Notes: generated by a model from the sequence alone, not told the origin. 59,402 nucleotides of DNA from an uncultured Mycoplasmatota bacterium (GCA_947646095.1 CANSFI010000008.1:1-59402); one strand, 5' to 3'; positions 17,654 to 29,161 are shown, numbered from the stretch's first letter. Numbers and translations: made by a program.

Positions 17654-18400
17654 TCACCTCTTTGTAAGTATCTCATAACCATCTTTTGTAACTACCACTG
17701 TATGTTCAAAATGTGCAGATGGTTTGTTATCAGCGGTTATAATTGTCCAATCATCATCTAATATATATATGTCAGCAGTTCCTAAATTAAGCATTGGTTC
17801 TACAGCTATTACCATTCCTTCTTTTAATAATGGTCCTGTATTTTTTTTTCCATAATTTGGTACGTCTGGCATTTCATGAAGATTTGTTCCTACACCGTGA
17901 CCTACTAGTTCTTTTACAACTCCTAGTTTATGTTTATTAGCATAAGTTTCTATAGCATTCCCAATATCCCCAATTCTAGCTCCTGGCCTTATTTGTTTTA
18001 ATCCTTCAAAAAGTGAAGTTTCAGTATGTTTCATAAGATATTCTTTTTCTTTTGAAATATGCCCTACTTTATAAGTCCAAGCAGAATCACCATGATATCC
18101 TTTATAGCAAGCACCTATATCTATAGATATTATATCCCCTTCTTTTAGTTTTCGCATACTTGGTATTCCATGAACTACTTCATCATTAATAGATGTACAA
18201 ATAGAACCTGGATAACCATCATAGCCTTTAAAAGATGGGATTGCTTGTTTGCTGATAATAAAATCATATGCAAGTTTATCTAATTCTTTTGTTGTTATTC
18301 CTGGTTTAATAAAAGGTATTAAATATTTATGAGTTTCACCTACAATTGAACCAGCAACTCGCATTAGTTCTATTTCATGTGATGTTTTTATATTTATCAT
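17654..18400 (-). CDS. map: Type I methionine aminopeptidase
   Basis: 248 aa. Removes the initiator methionine. Metal ligands lie in [15 protein letters not shown] (two Asp), [10 protein letters not shown] (His), EPMLN (Glu) and the last Glu in HFEHTVVV. No N-terminal SH3/zinc extension. It overlaps adk by 4 bases and uses GGGAG as ribosome binding site. Confidence 0.95.
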   Translation of the reverse strand: MINIKTSHEIELMRVAGSIVGETHKYLIPFIKPGITTKELDKLAYDFIISKQAIPSFKGYDGYPGSICTSINDEVVHGIPSMRKLKEGDIISIDIGACYKGYHGDSAWTYKVGHISKEKEYLMKHTETSLFEGLKQIRPGARIGDIGNAIETYANKHKLGVVKELVGHGVGTNLHEMPDVPNYGKKNTGPLLKEGMVIAVEPMLNLGTADIYILDDDWTIITADNKPSAHFEHTVVVTKDGYEILTKR

Positions 18401-19056
18401 ATTGAACTCCCAATTATACTTTGTATTTCTTTAAATATAAGGTCTGCATTTATATTGGCATTAACTCGATATAAACAACCTTTATCATCGTAGTAATTTA
18501 TTAGTGGTTCTGTTTCCTTTAAATAAGTATTATAACGCATTTCAAATGTTTCTTCATTATCATCAATTCTTTTTGACAATTTTAAATTACATTTATCACA
18601 CAAACCTACATTTTTAGGTTTTGTTTCCTTGATTAATTCATTATAAACACTACCACATTTGTTGCAGGATAATCTTCCTACTATACGATTTTTAAGAATT
18701 TCTTTATCTATATCTAGTAAAATTACCAATCCTAAATCTTTATCTAATTTTTCAAGTAATTTATCATATTCTTTTGCCTGATTAACATTTCTAGGAAAAC
18801 CATCTAAAATGTAACCAGAAATACAATCTTGTTGTTTTAATCTATTTTTTAATAGATTTAATATTATATCATCACTAACAAGTAAACCTTTTTCCATATA
18901 TTCATTGATTTTTTTAGAACTTTCATCTTCACTATTAATAGAATATCTAAGCAAATCGCCAATTGAAATATGTGGAATATTATATTTTTTACTTATTAAT
19001 TTTGACTGAGTTCCTTTACCAGCAGCGGGAGGAGCTATGAATATTATACTTTTCAA
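18397..19056 (-). CDS. adk: Adenylate kinase
   Basis: 219 aa. Interconverts ATP+AMP and 2 ADP. The P-loop is at 8-15 (APPAAGKGT). The LID domain has the zinc ligands C131, C134, C153 and C156 usual in Gram-positive enzymes. The P-loop has Ala-Ala where GGPGAGKGT is common. The start is TTG (19056), 7 bases after GGAGGAG; no ATG fits. Confidence 0.94.
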   Translation of the reverse strand: MKSIIFIAPPAAGKGTQSKLISKKYNIPHISIGDLLRYSINSEDESSKKINEYMEKGLLVSDDIILNLLKNRLKQQDCISGYILDGFPRNVNQAKEYDKLLEKLDKDLGLVILLDIDKEILKNRIVGRLSCNKCGSVYNELIKETKPKNVGLCDKCNLKLSKRIDDNEETFEMRYNTYLKETEPLINYYDDKGCLYRVNANINADLIFKEIQSIIGSSI

Positions 19057-19059
19057 AAT

Positions 19060-20322
19060 TTATCTCCTCCTTGTATAATTTCTACTGATAAGTTGACTTT
19101 CAATTTGTTTATATGTTTCTAATGCTACTCCAACTACAATTAAAAGTCCTGTCCCTCCAATAGTAACACTAGTTGGCATCTTAGAGAAAATTCCAAAAAC
19201 AATTGGTAAACCAGCTATAATTGCTAGAGCAAAAGCTCCTACAAAGGTAATACGACGTAAAACTTTATTTACATATATTACAGTTTCTTCTCCTGGTCTT
19301 ATGCCTGGAATGTATCCTCCATTTTTATTTAAGTTATCTGCAAGTTCTTTTGGTTTCAATTGAATGAAAGTATAAAAATATGCGAATGCAAAAATAAATA
19401 CTACATAAAGAATAAATCCACAAGCTGATGTCGTAGTTAGATATTTACTTACAAATAAAGTAAATCCCTCTTTTTTTATAAATTGTGAAATTATTTGTGG
19501 GATAGATATAAGTGCGGATGCAAATATTACAGGTACTACTCCAGCATAGTTAAGTTTAAATGGTATATAACTTTGTCTACCGCCATAACTACTTACTGTC
19601 TTATTAGCATATTGAATTGGTATTCTTCTTTCTGCTGATTCTTCGAATATAATTCCTAAAATGATCGCAATATATACTAGTACAAATAATATAAACAATA
19701 CTATTCCTAGTGTTGTTGCTTGAGTACTACCTCCTACAACTAAAGATTTCCATGCATCCATAAACATTGTTGGAAGACTTGCAATAATTCCAGCCATAAT
19801 AATTAATGATATGCCGTTTCCTATTCCTTTTGCTGTTATTTGATCTCCTAACCAAAGTAGGAATGATGTTCCAGCTGTAAGAATTAATGAAAATTGCATA
19901 TAATCAATTGGACTTCCTCCTTGAACATAAGTAAATGAATACATATATCCTTGAATAAATGCTAGAATAATTCCCAAAATTCTTGTTATTTGATTCAGTT
20001 TATTTCTTCCTACTCCACCTTGTTTATTTAATTCGCTCAAATATGGTATTATATCCATTGAAAGTAATTGAATGATGATAGATACTGTAATATAAGGCAT
20101 TACTCCTAGAGCAAAAATTGAAAACTTTTCCATTGCTCCTCCACCCATAGCATTCATTATTTCTAAGAATCCTAAATTACCTGTTAAAGCTTCTTTATCT
20201 ATTCCAGGAACAATTATTGTAGTTCCTAATTTAAAGATAAAAAGTATAAAGAATGTAAACAGTATACGTTTTCTTAAATCTTTATTTTTGGGATTAAATA
20301 TTTGCTTAATAGTTGCAAACAT
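19060..20322 (-). CDS. secY: Protein translocase subunit SecY
   Basis: 420 aa, ten membrane helices, the channel for Sec export and membrane insertion. Typical stretches are GGVGRNKLNQITRI, AERRIPIQYA and NGGYIPGIRPGEET, and the C-terminus ends in basic residues. It lies in the usual place between rplO and adk. Confidence 0.96.
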   Translation of the reverse strand: MFATIKQIFNPKNKDLRKRILFTFFILFIFKLGTTIIVPGIDKEALTGNLGFLEIMNAMGGGAMEKFSIFALGVMPYITVSIIIQLLSMDIIPYLSELNKQGGVGRNKLNQITRILGIILAFIQGYMYSFTYVQGGSPIDYMQFSLILTAGTSFLLWLGDQITAKGIGNGISLIIMAGIIASLPTMFMDAWKSLVVGGSTQATTLGIVLFILFVLVYIAIILGIIFEESAERRIPIQYANKTVSSYGGRQSYIPFKLNYAGVVPVIFASALISIPQIISQFIKKEGFTLFVSKYLTTTSACGFILYVVFIFAFAYFYTFIQLKPKELADNLNKNGGYIPGIRPGEETVIYVNKVLRRITFVGAFALAIIAGLPIVFGIFSKMPTSVTIGGTGLLIVVGVALETYKQIESQLISRNYTRRR

Positions 20323-20323
20323 T

Positions 20324-20767
20324 TTAAATCACCTCTGCTTTTCCACCTAATGATTCTATTTGTTCTAAAGCTAATTTTGAAAATTTATGTGCTTTAACTG
20401 TTAATTTGCGTTCTAATTTTCCATTTCCTAAAACTTTAATTCCATCTAATTGTTTTTTAATAAGTCCCATTTCTTTTAATATTTCTGGAGTTACTATTGC
20501 TCCATCTTCAAATCTATTTAAATCACTTAAATTAATTATTGCATATTCTGTTTTAAATAAAGCATTTGAAAAACCTCTTTTTGGTAAACGACGGAATAAA
20601 GGTAATTGTCCTCCTTCAAATCCAGGTCTAACTCCACCACCACTACGAGCGTTTTGTCCTTTATGACCTTTACCACTTGTTTTTCCTAAACCACTCCCTG
20701 GTCCACGTCCAACTATTTTACGAGTTTTAGTAGCTCCATTTGGTACACTAATGTTATGTAATTTCAT
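20324..20767 (-). CDS. rplO: 50S ribosomal protein L15
   Basis: 147 aa, Gly-rich N-terminal extension ([18 protein letters not shown]) that threads into the 23S rRNA. Its ATG overlaps the rpsE stop (TAATG). In most Bacilli rpmD (L30) separates rpsE from rplO; it is missing here. Confidence 0.96.
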   Translation of the reverse strand: MKLHNISVPNGATKTRKIVGRGPGSGLGKTSGKGHKGQNARSGGGVRPGFEGGQLPLFRRLPKRGFSNALFKTEYAIINLSDLNRFEDGAIVTPEILKEMGLIKKQLDGIKVLGNGKLERKLTVKAHKFSKLALEQIESLGGKAEVI

Positions 20768-21270
20768 TATCTGATTTCCTCAACTTTCTTACCACGAAGT
20801 TTAGCAACTTCTTCGATTGTTCTTTGTGATTTTAATGCTTCTAATGTTGCATAAGCCATATTAATTTTAGTATTTGATCCAAGTGATTTTGATAAGATGT
20901 CTTTAACACCAGCAAGTTCTAGTACAGCACGAACAGGTCCTCCTGCTTTTACTCCTGTACCTTTTGAAGCTGGTTTAAGCATAACTTTACTAGCACTTCT
21001 TATTCCAATAGCTTCATGTGGGATTGTTCCATCAACAATAGATACTCTAACTACATTTTTAGTTGCAGCTTGAACAGCTTTTTTAATTGCATCTGGTACT
21101 TCGTTTGCTTTACCAGTTCCAATTCCTACTTGTCCTTTTCTATCTCCAACAGCTACTGTAGCAGAGAAACGGAAATGACGACCACCTTTTGTTACTTTTG
21201 TAACACGACCAATATTAATTATTTCTTCTTCAAATAATTTTGGTCTTGGTTCTCTTCTTTTCTTTTCCAT
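20767..21270 (-). CDS. rpsE: 30S ribosomal protein S5
   Basis: 167 aa, with the double-stranded RNA-binding fold and the [16 protein letters not shown] loop involved in decoding accuracy. It overlaps rplO by one base. AAAGGAGG precedes ATG. Confidence 0.97.
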   Translation of the reverse strand: MEKKRREPRPKLFEEEIINIGRVTKVTKGGRHFRFSATVAVGDRKGQVGIGTGKANEVPDAIKKAVQAATKNVVRVSIVDGTIPHEAIGIRSASKVMLKPASKGTGVKAGGPVRAVLELAGVKDILSKSLGSNTKINMAYATLEALKSQRTIEEVAKLRGKKVEEIR

Positions 21271-21283
21271 AAAAGTCCTCCTT

Positions 21284-21646
21284 TTAGAATTCTAAACCAT
21301 TAGCACGAGCTGCTTCTGCTAAGGCTTTAACACGACCATGATATAGGTATCCACCTCTATCAAAAGTTACTTTAGTTATTTTGGCTTTTTTAGCACGACT
21401 TGCTAATAATTCGCCTACTTTTGTCGCTGCTTCTATGTTTCCACCATTTTCTAGTTTCAACTCTTTATCAATTGAAGATGCACTAACTAATGTAACTGCA
21501 GATCTGTCATCAATGATTTGTGCGAAAATATTATTATTTGATCTAAACACATTTAATCTAGGTACTTCTAAAGTTCCTGATATTTTTTCTCTAATACGAG
21601 TATGTCTAGCTTTACGCATATCATTACGAGCTACTTTTTTTATCAT
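21284..21646 (-). CDS. rplR: 50S ribosomal protein L18
   Basis: 120 aa, 5S rRNA-binding protein. [18 protein letters not shown] and the C-terminal [20 protein letters not shown] block are typical. AAGGAG precedes ATG. Confidence 0.97.
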   Translation of the reverse strand: MIKKVARNDMRKARHTRIREKISGTLEVPRLNVFRSNNNIFAQIIDDRSAVTLVSASSIDKELKLENGGNIEAATKVGELLASRAKKAKITKVTFDRGGYLYHGRVKALAEAARANGLEF

Positions 21647-21671
21647 AAGTATTACTCTCCTTTACTCTTAA

Positions 21672-22205
21672 TTATTTAGAAGCTTTCTTTCCTTCTTTAC
21701 GATGAATAATTTCATCTTTATAACGAATTCCCTTTCCTTTATAAGGTTCTGGTTTTCTAATTTTTCTTATGTTAGCAGCAAATTCACTAACTTTACATTT
21801 ATCAATTCCTTTAATTGTAAGTTCTGTGTTACTAGGAACTTCTATTGTAAGTTCAACTGGCACTTCTACATTAACTGGATGAGAATAACCAGCAGTTACT
21901 ACAAGATCTTTTCCTTTCATAGCAAAACGATAACCAACACCTAATATTTCAAGTTGTTTTGTATATCCTTCTGTAACACCAATAATCATATTTTGAATAT
22001 TTGCATTAGCAGTTCCATGAAATTTTTTGTAATTATCATTTTCTCTGGTAACTGTTAATTCATTTCCATTAATATGTACAGTAATATGTTTGTTGATTTC
22101 AGTAGAAAGTTCTCCTTTAGGTCCAGTTACTTTAACTATGTTTCCATCAACGTTTACTGTAACATTATCTGGTACTAGAATTACTCTATTTCCAATACGA
22201 CTCAT
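21672..22205 (-). CDS. rplF: 50S ribosomal protein L6
   Basis: 177 aa, two related domains, with the signature PEPYKGKGIRYKDE near the C-terminus. Located near the factor-binding site of the large subunit. AAAGGAAG precedes ATG. Confidence 0.97.
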   Translation of the reverse strand: MSRIGNRVILVPDNVTVNVDGNIVKVTGPKGELSTEINKHITVHINGNELTVTRENDNYKKFHGTANANIQNMIIGVTEGYTKQLEILGVGYRFAMKGKDLVVTAGYSHPVNVEVPVELTIEVPSNTELTIKGIDKCKVSEFAANIRKIRKPEPYKGKGIRYKDEIIHRKEGKKASK

Positions 22206-22218
22206 AAAATCTTCCTTT

Positions 22219-22617
22219 CTACCAAATATAAGCTAGAACTTCGCCACCTAATGATTCATTTCTTGCACTTTTATCAGTCATAATACCTTTAGATGTTGAA
22301 ATGATTGCAATTCCTAAACCATTAAGAACTCTTGGCACTTCTGTAGCTTTAGCATATACACGTAATCCTGGTTTTGAAATTCTTTTTAGTCCAGTGATTA
22401 CTCTTTCTTTGTTTTGTCCATATTTTAAACTAAGAACAATAATATTTTGAATATTATTTTTCTTAACTTTATAATCGTTAATAAATCCTTCTTCTTTTAG
22501 AATTCTTGCGATTTCTAATTTCATTTTTGAAGCGGGTACTTCAACTTCTTTATATCGCATTTGATTTGCATTACGAATACGTGTAAGCATATCTGCGATT
22601 GGGTCAGTTACTACCAT
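22219..22617 (-). CDS. rpsH: 30S ribosomal protein S8
   Basis: 132 aa; starts [17 protein letters not shown] and ends with [26 protein letters not shown]. Central-domain assembly protein; S8 is the usual feedback regulator of the spc genes in enterics, which has not been shown here. GGGAGG precedes ATG. Confidence 0.97.
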   Translation of the reverse strand: MVVTDPIADMLTRIRNANQMRYKEVEVPASKMKLEIARILKEEGFINDYKVKKNNIQNIIVLSLKYGQNKERVITGLKRISKPGLRVYAKATEVPRVLNGLGIAIISTSKGIMTDKSARNESLGGEVLAYIW

Positions 22618-22635
22618 ATATATCCTCCCTTCAAC

Positions 22636-22821
22636 CTACCAGCTAGATTTTGTAACACCTGGTATTTGTCCTTTATAAGCTAATTCTCTAAAACAAATAC
22701 GGCAAATTCCATATTTTTTAAGTACGGCATGTGGTCTTCCACATCTATTACACCTTGTATATTCACGTACTTTGAATTTAGGTTTACGACTAGCTTTTAC
22801 AATCATGCTTTTTCTTGCCAT
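22636..22821 (-). CDS. rpsN: 30S ribosomal protein S14, zinc-binding type
   Basis: 61 aa short form with two CxxC pairs (CNRCG and CRICF), so the zinc-dependent type Z. The C-terminal IPGVTKSSW is characteristic. AGGAGG precedes ATG. Confidence 0.97.
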   Translation of the reverse strand: MARKSMIVKASRKPKFKVREYTRCNRCGRPHAVLKKYGICRICFRELAYKGQIPGVTKSSW

Positions 22822-22835
22822 AATATCCTCCTATA

Positions 22836-23375
22836 TTATTTCTTAAATGGCATACCGAAACCTTTTAAGAGATCGTACGCTTCCTCATTAGTTTTGGCTG
22901 TTGTAACAATTACAATATCCATACCACGTACTTTTACAACATTATCAAATTCAATTTCTGAGAAAATTAATTGTTCAGTTAATCCTAAAGTATAGTTTCC
23001 TCTACCATCAAATGATTTATTTGAAACTCCTCTAAAGTCTCTTACACGTGGAAGTGTAATACTAATTAGCTTATCTAAAAAATTATACATATTTTCTCCA
23101 CGTAATGTTACTTTACATCCAATTGCTTGACCTTCTCTTAATTTAAATCCAGCAATGGCTTTTTTTGCCTTTGTAGCTACTGGTTTTTGACCTGTTATTA
23201 ATTCTAAATCTTTCATAGCTGCTTCTAATAATTTAGAATTATTAGTTGCATCACCTACACCCATATTAACTACAATTTTATCTAATTTTGGAACTTCCAT
23301 TAAGCTTTTATAACCATATTTTTCTTTTAAACTCGCTACAATTTCATTATTATATTTTTCTTTTAGGCGGTTCAT
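22836..23375 (-). CDS. rplE: 50S ribosomal protein L5
   Basis: 179 aa, binds 5S rRNA and contacts P-site t[16 protein letters not shown] and the end [18 protein letters not shown] are typical. AAGGAGG precedes ATG. Confidence 0.97.
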   Translation of the reverse strand: MNRLKEKYNNEIVASLKEKYGYKSLMEVPKLDKIVVNMGVGDATNNSKLLEAAMKDLELITGQKPVATKAKKAIAGFKLREGQAIGCKVTLRGENMYNFLDKLISITLPRVRDFRGVSNKSFDGRGNYTLGLTEQLIFSEIEFDNVVKVRGMDIVIVTTAKTNEEAYDLLKGFGMPFKK

Positions 23376-23392
23376 ATTTACCCTCCTTCCAA

Positions 23393-23701
23393 TTAATCGA
23401 TAACTTCGTTAGATTTTTTAGCAACTCTAACTTTTTTACCATTTTTATCAACTGTATGTCCTATTCTGGTTCTTTTTTTAGATTTAGGATCAATCATCAT
23501 AGCATTTGAAGCGTTAATTGGAGCTTCTAATTCGACGATGCTTCCAGCATTTTGTCCATTTGGTTTAATGTGTTTTTTTACTACATTAACACCTTCAATA
23601 ACGATTTTATTTTCGTTACGTAGAACTTTAGTAATTTTGCCTTCTTTTCCTTTGTCTTTTCCAGCAATAACGACTACTTTATCTCCTGTTTTAAAGTTCA
23701 T
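23393..23701 (-). CDS. rplX: 50S ribosomal protein L24
   Basis: 102 aa, with a KOW motif at the start ([19 protein letters not shown]), one of two assembly initiators of the large subunit. AAGGAGG precedes ATG. Confidence 0.97.
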   Translation of the reverse strand: MNFKTGDKVVVIAGKDKGKEGKITKVLRNENKIVIEGVNVVKKHIKPNGQNAGSIVELEAPINASNAMMIDPKSKKRTRIGHTVDKNGKKVRVAKKSNEVID

Positions 23702-23711
23702 AATTACCTCC

Positions 23712-24080
23712 TTATAACACTTCTTTAGCTAGTGATACAATTTTCATAAAATCTTTATCACGTAATTCACGTGCTACTGGTCCAAATACACGAGTCCCAA
23801 CAGGGCTTTTATCATCTTTAATAATAACACAAGCGTTATCATCAAACTTAATATAAGATCCATCTTCTCTTCTTAGACCAAATTTACTTCTAACAACTAC
23901 AGCTTTAACAACTTTTCCTTTGCCAACTGTTCCATTAGGAGTAGCTTTTTTGATAGTTCCAACAACTATATCTCCAATATTACCAGTTTTTACTTTTGAT
24001 CCTCCAAGTACACGGATAACTGAAAGTTCTCTCGCACCTGAATTATCAGCAACTTTTAAACGGCTTTCTTGTTGAATCAT
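23712..24080 (-). CDS. rplN: 50S ribosomal protein L14
   Basis: 122 aa, starts [18 protein letters not shown], forms intersubunit bridges and is the docking site of RsfS. AAGGAGG precedes ATG. Confidence 0.97.
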   Translation of the reverse strand: MIQQESRLKVADNSGARELSVIRVLGGSKVKTGNIGDIVVGTIKKATPNGTVGKGKVVKAVVVRSKFGLRREDGSYIKFDDNACVIIKDDKSPVGTRVFGPVARELRDKDFMKIVSLAKEVL

Positions 24081-24108
24081 ATATTAATCCTCCTTATTAG
24101 ATTAACTA

Positions 24109-24363
24109 TTATAATATAACAGCTTTTTCTACAATTTCTACTAAACGAAAATGTTTAGTTTTTGATAGTGGTCTTGTTTCAACAATACGTACTGTATCGC
24201 CAACTTTTGCTTTATTTTTTTGATCGTGAGCAGCATATTTTTTTGAAGATTTAATACGTTTTCCATATATTCTATCTTTTTTGTAAGTTTCAACTAAAAC
24301 AGTAATTGTTTTATCATTTGTGCTACTTACAACTTTACCAACTAATTCTTGTTTTCTTTCCAT
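24109..24363 (-). CDS. rpsQ: 30S ribosomal protein S17
   Basis: 84 aa OB-fold primary binding protein. [17 protein letters not shown] and the [16 protein letters not shown] signature are present. AGGAGG precedes ATG. Confidence 0.97.
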   Translation of the reverse strand: MERKQELVGKVVSSTNDKTITVLVETYKKDRIYGKRIKSSKKYAAHDQKNKAKVGDTVRIVETRPLSKTKHFRLVEIVEKAVIL

Positions 24364-24373
24364 AAAAATCCTC

Positions 24374-24574
24374 CTAGTTTTCCACGCTTAATTCACGTTC
24401 ACGTAAAATTGTTTTCATACGTGCGATTAACTTTCTAAGTTCTCTAATGCGAGCTGGATTTTCAAGATTTCCAGTGGCTTGATTGAAACGTAAATTAAAT
24501 AATTCTTCTTTGTATTCTTCAATTTTTTTAGTGATTTCTTCGTTTGTTAGTTCTCTTATTTCATTATTTTTCAC
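24374..24574 (-). CDS. rpmC: 50S ribosomal protein L29
   Basis: 66 aa two-helix protein at the tunnel exit where trigger factor docks. [22 protein letters not shown] contains the family signature. I choose a GTG start at 24574 (then K-N-N-E-I-R-E-L), the usual L29 beginning. GTG codons at 24583 and 24586 would also be open. The gene overlaps the end of rplP by 11 bases. Confidence 0.93.
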   Translation of the reverse strand: MKNNEIRELTNEEITKKIEEYKEELFNLRFNQATGNLENPARIRELRKLIARMKTILRERELSVEN

Positions 24575-24995
24575 AAGCGTCACCACTTTCTTTTTTTACA
24601 AATTTACATTTGATTGGAAGTTTGTGCATAGCAAGTCTTAAAGCTTCACGAGCAATTTCTTCACTTACACCATCTATTTCAAACATAATTTTTCCTTTTT
24701 TTACTACTGCTACCCATTTTTCAGGTTGACCTTTACCTTTACCCATACGAGTTTCTAAAGGTATTTTAGTTAGTGATAAATGAGGAAATATATTAATCCA
24801 TACTTTACCACCACGTTTCATAAAACGAGTCATAGCTACACGAGCTGCTTCGATTTGTTGTTGAGTTATCCAAGCACCTTCTTGAGCTTTTAATCCATAT
24901 GAACCAAAATGTAATTCTGTATTACCTTTGGCTACACCATCATATCTTAAACGGTGTGGACGACGATATTTAGTTCTTTTTGGAATTACTGCCAT
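24564..24995 (-). CDS. rplP: 50S ribosomal protein L16
   Basis: 143 aa. [15 protein letters not shown] start and [14 protein letters not shown] are typical. It helps shape the A site of the large subunit. The start at 24995 follows GGGAGG; the open frame to 25037 lies inside rpsC. The ATG is reached 26 bases before the rpsC stop. Confidence 0.96.
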   Translation of the reverse strand: MAVIPKRTKYRRPHRLRYDGVAKGNTELHFGSYGLKAQEGAWITQQQIEAARVAMTRFMKRGGKVWINIFPHLSLTKIPLETRMGKGKGQPEKWVAVVKKGKIMFEIDGVSEEIAREALRLAMHKLPIKCKFVKKESGDACEK

Positions 24996-25650
24996 CGCTA
25001 TTACCTCCCTTATTTTTCTTTTCAGGAAGAATTTCACCTTTATAAATCCATACTTTTACACCAATTTTACCATAAGTAGTATTAGCTTCTTTATGAGCAT
25101 AATCAATATCAGCTCTTAAAGTATGTAATGGAATATTTCCCTCAGTATATCCTTCAGTTCTTGCCATATCAGCACCACCTAAACGTCCTGATACTGCGGT
25201 TTTGATACCTTTTGCTCCTGCTTTCATTGTATTTCTGATTGCTCTTTTTTGAGCTATTCTAAATGAAACACGATTTTCGATTTGATGAGCAATATTTTCT
25301 GCTACGATATTAGCATCAACATCTGGATTTTTAATTTCTTTAATAGAAATTTGAATATTTTCTTTAACTAATTTTTCTAATTCTTTTTTTAACTTTTCAA
25401 TTTCATCTCCACCATGACCAATTACTACCCCAGGTTTAGCAGTGTTAATAGTAACTTCGGTCTTATCAGTGGTTCTCTCAATAAGAATACTTGAAACTGC
25501 TGCGTCTTTTAATTTTTTTGATAAAAATTTACGAATCTTAACATCATTATCTAAAAATTTAGCAAAATCTTTATTTCCAGCATACCAAATTGAATCCCAA
25601 GTTTTATTGATTCCGATTCTAAGTCCTATTGGACTAACTTTTTGACCCAT
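24970..25650 (-). CDS. rpsC: 30S ribosomal protein S3
   Basis: 226 aa. N-terminal KH domain ([14 protein letters not shown]) and C-terminal domain with [15 protein letters not shown]. It lines the mRNA entry channel. It overlaps rplP by 26 bases. AGGGAGG precedes ATG. Confidence 0.97.
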   Translation of the reverse strand: MGQKVSPIGLRIGINKTWDSIWYAGNKDFAKFLDNDVKIRKFLSKKLKDAAVSSILIERTTDKTEVTINTAKPGVVIGHGGDEIEKLKKELEKLVKENIQISIKEIKNPDVDANIVAENIAHQIENRVSFRIAQKRAIRNTMKAGAKGIKTAVSGRLGGADMARTEGYTEGNIPLHTLRADIDYAHKEANTTYGKIGVKVWIYKGEILPEKKNKGGNSDGSNSKKN

Positions 25651-25667
25651 CAGTTTACCTCCCTTTC

Positions 25668-26003
25668 TTAATTTTTTTCACTTACAACAACTGTAATATG
25701 ACTTGTTCTTTTTTTGATTGGATCAACGTGTCCACGAGATCCCATTCTTGCCCTTTTCATTGTTTGCCCTTCATTAACATATGCTTCTTTTACATATAAG
25801 TTAGTTTTATCTAGGCCTAAATTATTTTCTGCGTTAGATGTAGCAGAAGTTAATACTTTACGAATAATTCTTGCTGCTTCTTTATTTATATTATTTAAAA
25901 TATTATCAGCTTCTGAAACGTTTTTGTTACGTATTAAATCTATAACTAAACGAGCTTTACGAGGTGCAATTCTAACTGTTTTTGCAATCGCTTTTGCTTC
26001 CAT
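25668..26003 (-). CDS. rplV: 50S ribosomal protein L22
   Basis: 111 aa. The beta-hairpin that reaches the exit tunnel includes [28 protein letters not shown] precedes ATG. Confidence 0.97.
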   Translation of the reverse strand: MEAKAIAKTVRIAPRKARLVIDLIRNKNVSEADNILNNINKEAARIIRKVLTSATSNAENNLGLDKTNLYVKEAYVNEGQTMKRARMGSRGHVDPIKKRTSHITVVVSEKN

Positions 26004-26024
26004 TTTTGTCCTCCTTACCTAATA

Positions 26025-26297
26025 CTATTTTTTACCTTTATCGTCGCCATGTCCACCAAATTTACGAGTTGGTACAAATTCTCCTAATTTATGTCCAACC
26101 ATATCTTCTGTTACATAAACTGGTATAAATTCTTTACCATTATGAACAGCAAATGTAAGTCCGATGAAATCAGGATAAATTGTAGAACGGCGAGACCATG
26201 TTTTGATAACTTCTTTTTTTCCAGATTCTTTTACTTTTTCTACCTTTTTAGCTAAACTTTCATCTATAAAAGGTCCTTTTTTTAAACTTCTTGCCAT
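26025..26297 (-). CDS. rpsS: 30S ribosomal protein S19
   Basis: 90 aa, [15 protein letters not shown] start and the signature [22 protein letters not shown] in the middle. Head protein paired with S13. AAAGGATG precedes ATG. Confidence 0.97.
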   Translation of the reverse strand: MARSLKKGPFIDESLAKKVEKVKESGKKEVIKTWSRRSTIYPDFIGLTFAVHNGKEFIPVYVTEDMVGHKLGEFVPTRKFGGHGDDKGKK

Positions 26298-26313
26298 TTA
26301 TATCATCCTTTCA

Positions 26314-27144
26314 TTATTTTTTACGACGACGGACAATTAACTTGTCTGAAGCTTTTTTATTTTTACGAGTTTTATAACCTAATGCAGGTTTACCCCAAGG
26401 AGTAACAGGTCCTTTACGACCAATTGGAGCTCTACCTTCACCACCACCATGTGGGTGATCGTTAGGGTTCATTACAGATCCACGTACAGTTGGACGAATA
26501 CCCATATGTCTTTTTCTACCTGCTTTACCAACTTTTACAAGTTCATGATCAGCATTTCCAACTTCACCAATTGTAGCTCTACAAGTACTAAGTACTTTAC
26601 GAACTTCTCCACTAGTTAAACGAAGTAATGTATATCTTCCTTCTCTACCTAATATTTGAACACTAGATCCAGCAGTTCTAGCTATTTGTCCACCTTTTCC
26701 AGCTTTTAATTCTACATTATGTACCATTGTTCCTTCAGGAATGTTAGATAGTGGTAAAGCATTTCCAACTTTGATATCAGCTTTTTCTCCACTTTCAATT
26801 TTATCGCCAACTTTTAATCCTTTTGGAGCAATAATATATCTTTTTTCACCATCAGCATAGTTAATTAAAGCAATGTTAGCAGTTCTGTTTGGATCATATT
26901 CGATTGATGCAACTGTTCCAATAATACCATCTTTATTTCTTTTAAAATCAATTAAACGATATTTTCTTTTAGCTCCACCACCACGATGTCTAACAGTAAT
27001 TCTACCTTGATTATTACGTCCACCATTTTTCTTTAGAGTTATAACTAATGATTTTTCAGGAGTAGTTTTTGTAACTTCATCATTAATTAAAGTTGACATT
27101 CCACGTTGACCATTAGTCATTGGTTTATAATTTTTTATCGCCAT
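26314..27144 (-). CDS. rplB: 50S ribosomal protein L2
   Basis: 276 aa, peptidyl-transferase-associated protein. The [15 protein letters not shown]-type stretch and [18 protein letters not shown] carry the conserved His. GGAGGGAG precedes ATG. Confidence 0.97.
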   Translation of the reverse strand: MAIKNYKPMTNGQRGMSTLINDEVTKTTPEKSLVITLKKNGGRNNQGRITVRHRGGGAKRKYRLIDFKRNKDGIIGTVASIEYDPNRTANIALINYADGEKRYIIAPKGLKVGDKIESGEKADIKVGNALPLSNIPEGTMVHNVELKAGKGGQIARTAGSSVQILGREGRYTLLRLTSGEVRKVLSTCRATIGEVGNADHELVKVGKAGRKRHMGIRPTVRGSVMNPNDHPHGGGEGRAPIGRKGPVTPWGKPALGYKTRKNKKASDKLIVRRRKK

Positions 27145-27159
27145 GATAATCTCCCTCCA

Positions 27160-27435
27160 TTAGTTAAGTTCGATTGAACTTCCTTCTTTTAATTTAACAA
27201 TTGCTTTTTTAACTTTACTTGTTTTACCAACATATTTACCTACTCTTTTTTTCTTAGGTTTTACATTGATTGTATTTACGCTTTCTACTTTAACATCAAA
27301 GATGTTTTCAATTGCTTGTTTGATTTGTGTTTTATTTGCTTTAACATCTACACTAAATGTGATAACATTTTTTTGAGCCAAGTCACTACTTTTTTCAGTA
27401 ATGATTGGTGCTTTAATAATATCTCTATAATTCAT
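27160..27435 (-). CDS. rplW: 50S ribosomal protein L23
   Basis: 91 aa, tunnel-exit protein that docks trigger factor and [18 protein letters not shown] and a C-terminal basic loop [13 protein letters not shown] are typical. Its ATG overlaps the rplD stop by one base. Confidence 0.96.
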   Translation of the reverse strand: MNYRDIIKAPIITEKSSDLAQKNVITFSVDVKANKTQIKQAIENIFDVKVESVNTINVKPKKKRVGKYVGKTSKVKKAIVKLKEGSSIELN

Positions 27436-28058
27436 TAAACAAGCACCTCCTCAATTTGTTTTACTGCTTTTTCAGTAATAATCATATTATCAGCTGCGAT
27501 AACATCATAAGTATTAATTTCATTAGCTTGTAGTAGTACTACTTCTTTAATATTACGAGTTGCTAGAATAATGTTATCAGTAAGTTCATCTACTACTAAT
27601 AATACTTTTTTAGTTGCTTTTAAGTTTTCCAATGCTTTTAAAGCATCTTTTGTTTTATTTGTTTCCATATTAAAGTTATCTATAACAATTAACTCACTTT
27701 CGATAACTTTATAAGATAAAGCTGATTTTAAAGCTAATCTTCTTTCTTTTTTGTTCATTTTTTTAGCAAAGCTTCTTGGATGAGGTCCAAACACGATTCC
27801 TCCACCTGGCCAATGAGGTGCTCTTGTAGATCCTTGTCTTGCTCTACCTGTACCTTTTTGTCTCCATGGTTTTTTACCACCACCAGATACTTCACTACGA
27901 GTTTTAGTACTAGCAGTACCTTGACGAGAATTGTTGCGTGCTAAGGTAATAGCATCATATAAAACAGCATCATTTGGTTCAATACCCCAAACTAATTCAT
28001 TTAAAGTAATCTTTCCTACGTTTTCGCCTTTAATATTTAATACAGATAAGTTTTCCAT
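27435..28058 (-). CDS. rplD: 50S ribosomal protein L4
   Basis: 207 aa. The tunnel loop contains [15 protein letters not shown] followed by [10 protein letters not shown]4 is the known S10-operon regulator in enterics; in Bacillota this is unproven. GGAGG precedes ATG. Confidence 0.97.
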   Translation of the reverse strand: MENLSVLNIKGENVGKITLNELVWGIEPNDAVLYDAITLARNNSRQGTASTKTRSEVSGGGKKPWRQKGTGRARQGSTRAPHWPGGGIVFGPHPRSFAKKMNKKERRLALKSALSYKVIESELIVIDNFNMETNKTKDALKALENLKATKKVLLVVDELTDNIILATRNIKEVVLLQANEINTYDVIAADNMIITEKAVKQIEEVLV

Positions 28059-28070
28059 CTATATGCCTCC

Positions 28071-28841
28071 TTACTTACTTTCTAGAGTAGTTTCTTCTTG
28101 AACTTCAGTATTTTCTACTTCAGTTTCAACTACTTCTTCAGTAGTAGTTTCATTTTCTTCTACGTGTTCTTCTACTTCATAAGTAATTAGTTCTTCGGCT
28201 TCTCTTACTTTTCCTGGATTTTTAGTTGCTGTTCTAATTAATACTAATGATTTTTTAGGACCTGGAACATTACCTTTAATAAGTAAACAATTATTTTCTA
28301 AATCAACTGCCACTATTTCAAGATTTTGAATTGTTACATTTAATGTACCCATATGTCCTGGTAATTTTTTACCTTTAAAAACACGCATTGGTCTCATAGT
28401 TCCCATTGAACCTGGTCTTCTATGATAATGAGATCCATGTCCCATAGGTCCTCTTTGTTGTCCATGTCTTTTGATAACACCTTGGAAACCATGACCTTTT
28501 GTAGTTCCTGTAACGTCAACAACTTCACCTTCAGTAAATACTGAAACATTTAATTCTTGCCCTAAAGTATAGTTGTTAACATCTACACCCCTAATTTCTC
28601 TAAAGAAGCGCTTAGGTGTAGTATTAGCTTTATTGGTATGTCCAATAGAAGCTTTCGTCGCAAGTTTTGCTCTTTTAGTATCAAAACCTAATTGAATTGC
28701 TTCATAACCATCGTTTTCAACTGTTTTAATTTGTGTTACTACATTTGGTTCAACTTCAACAACAGTTACAGGAATTAATTTACCAGATTTTGTAAATACT
28801 TGAGTCATTCCAATTTTACGACCTAAGATTCCTTTTTTCAT
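28071..28841 (-). CDS. rplC: 50S ribosomal protein L3 with an acidic C-terminal tail
   Basis: The first ~210 residues are a normal L3 ([40 protein letters not shown]). The usual family length is 205-215 aa; this one has 256, with a roughly 40-residue tail from about residue 217 that is mostly Glu, Thr and Val. The tail reading frame is intact and ends just before the rplD ribosome binding site. Its role is unknown. Confidence 0.96.
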   Translation of the reverse strand: MKKGILGRKIGMTQVFTKSGKLIPVTVVEVEPNVVTQIKTVENDGYEAIQLGFDTKRAKLATKASIGHTNKANTTPKRFFREIRGVDVNNYTLGQELNVSVFTEGEVVDVTGTTKGHGFQGVIKRHGQQRGPMGHGSHYHRRPGSMGTMRPMRVFKGKKLPGHMGTLNVTIQNLEIVAVDLENNCLLIKGNVPGPKKSLVLIRTATKNPGKVREAEELITYEVEEHVEENETTTEEVVETEVENTEVQEETTLESK

Positions 28842-28852
28842 AACTTTTCCTC

Positions 28853-29161
28853 CTATAATTTGATTTGAATATCAACACCACTTGGGATTTCTAGATGAGT
28901 TAAAGCATCTATTGTTTCCTTACTTGGGTTTGCGATATCAATAAGTCTTTTATGTGTTCTTTTTTCAAATTGTTCACGCGAATCTTTGTATTTATGAACA
29001 GCTCTTAAAATAGTGATTTTTTCAACTTCAGTTGGTAATGGAATTGGTCCACTAACTTCACCACCAGTTCTTTTAACTGTTTCAACAATTTTAGCACATG
29101 CTTTATCTAAGTTTTTGTTTTCAAACGCTTTCAATTTGATACGAACTTTAGTTTTAGACAT
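28853..29161 (-). CDS. rpsJ: 30S ribosomal protein S10
   Basis: 102 aa; also the NusE transcription factor. The stretches [26 protein letters not shown] and [18 protein letters not shown] are typical. First gene of the ribosomal operon, behind a long leader. AAAGGAGG precedes ATG. Confidence 0.97.
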   Translation of the reverse strand: MSKTKVRIKLKAFENKNLDKACAKIVETVKRTGGEVSGPIPLPTEVEKITILRAVHKYKDSREQFEKRTHKRLIDIANPSKETIDALTHLEIPSGVDIQIKL

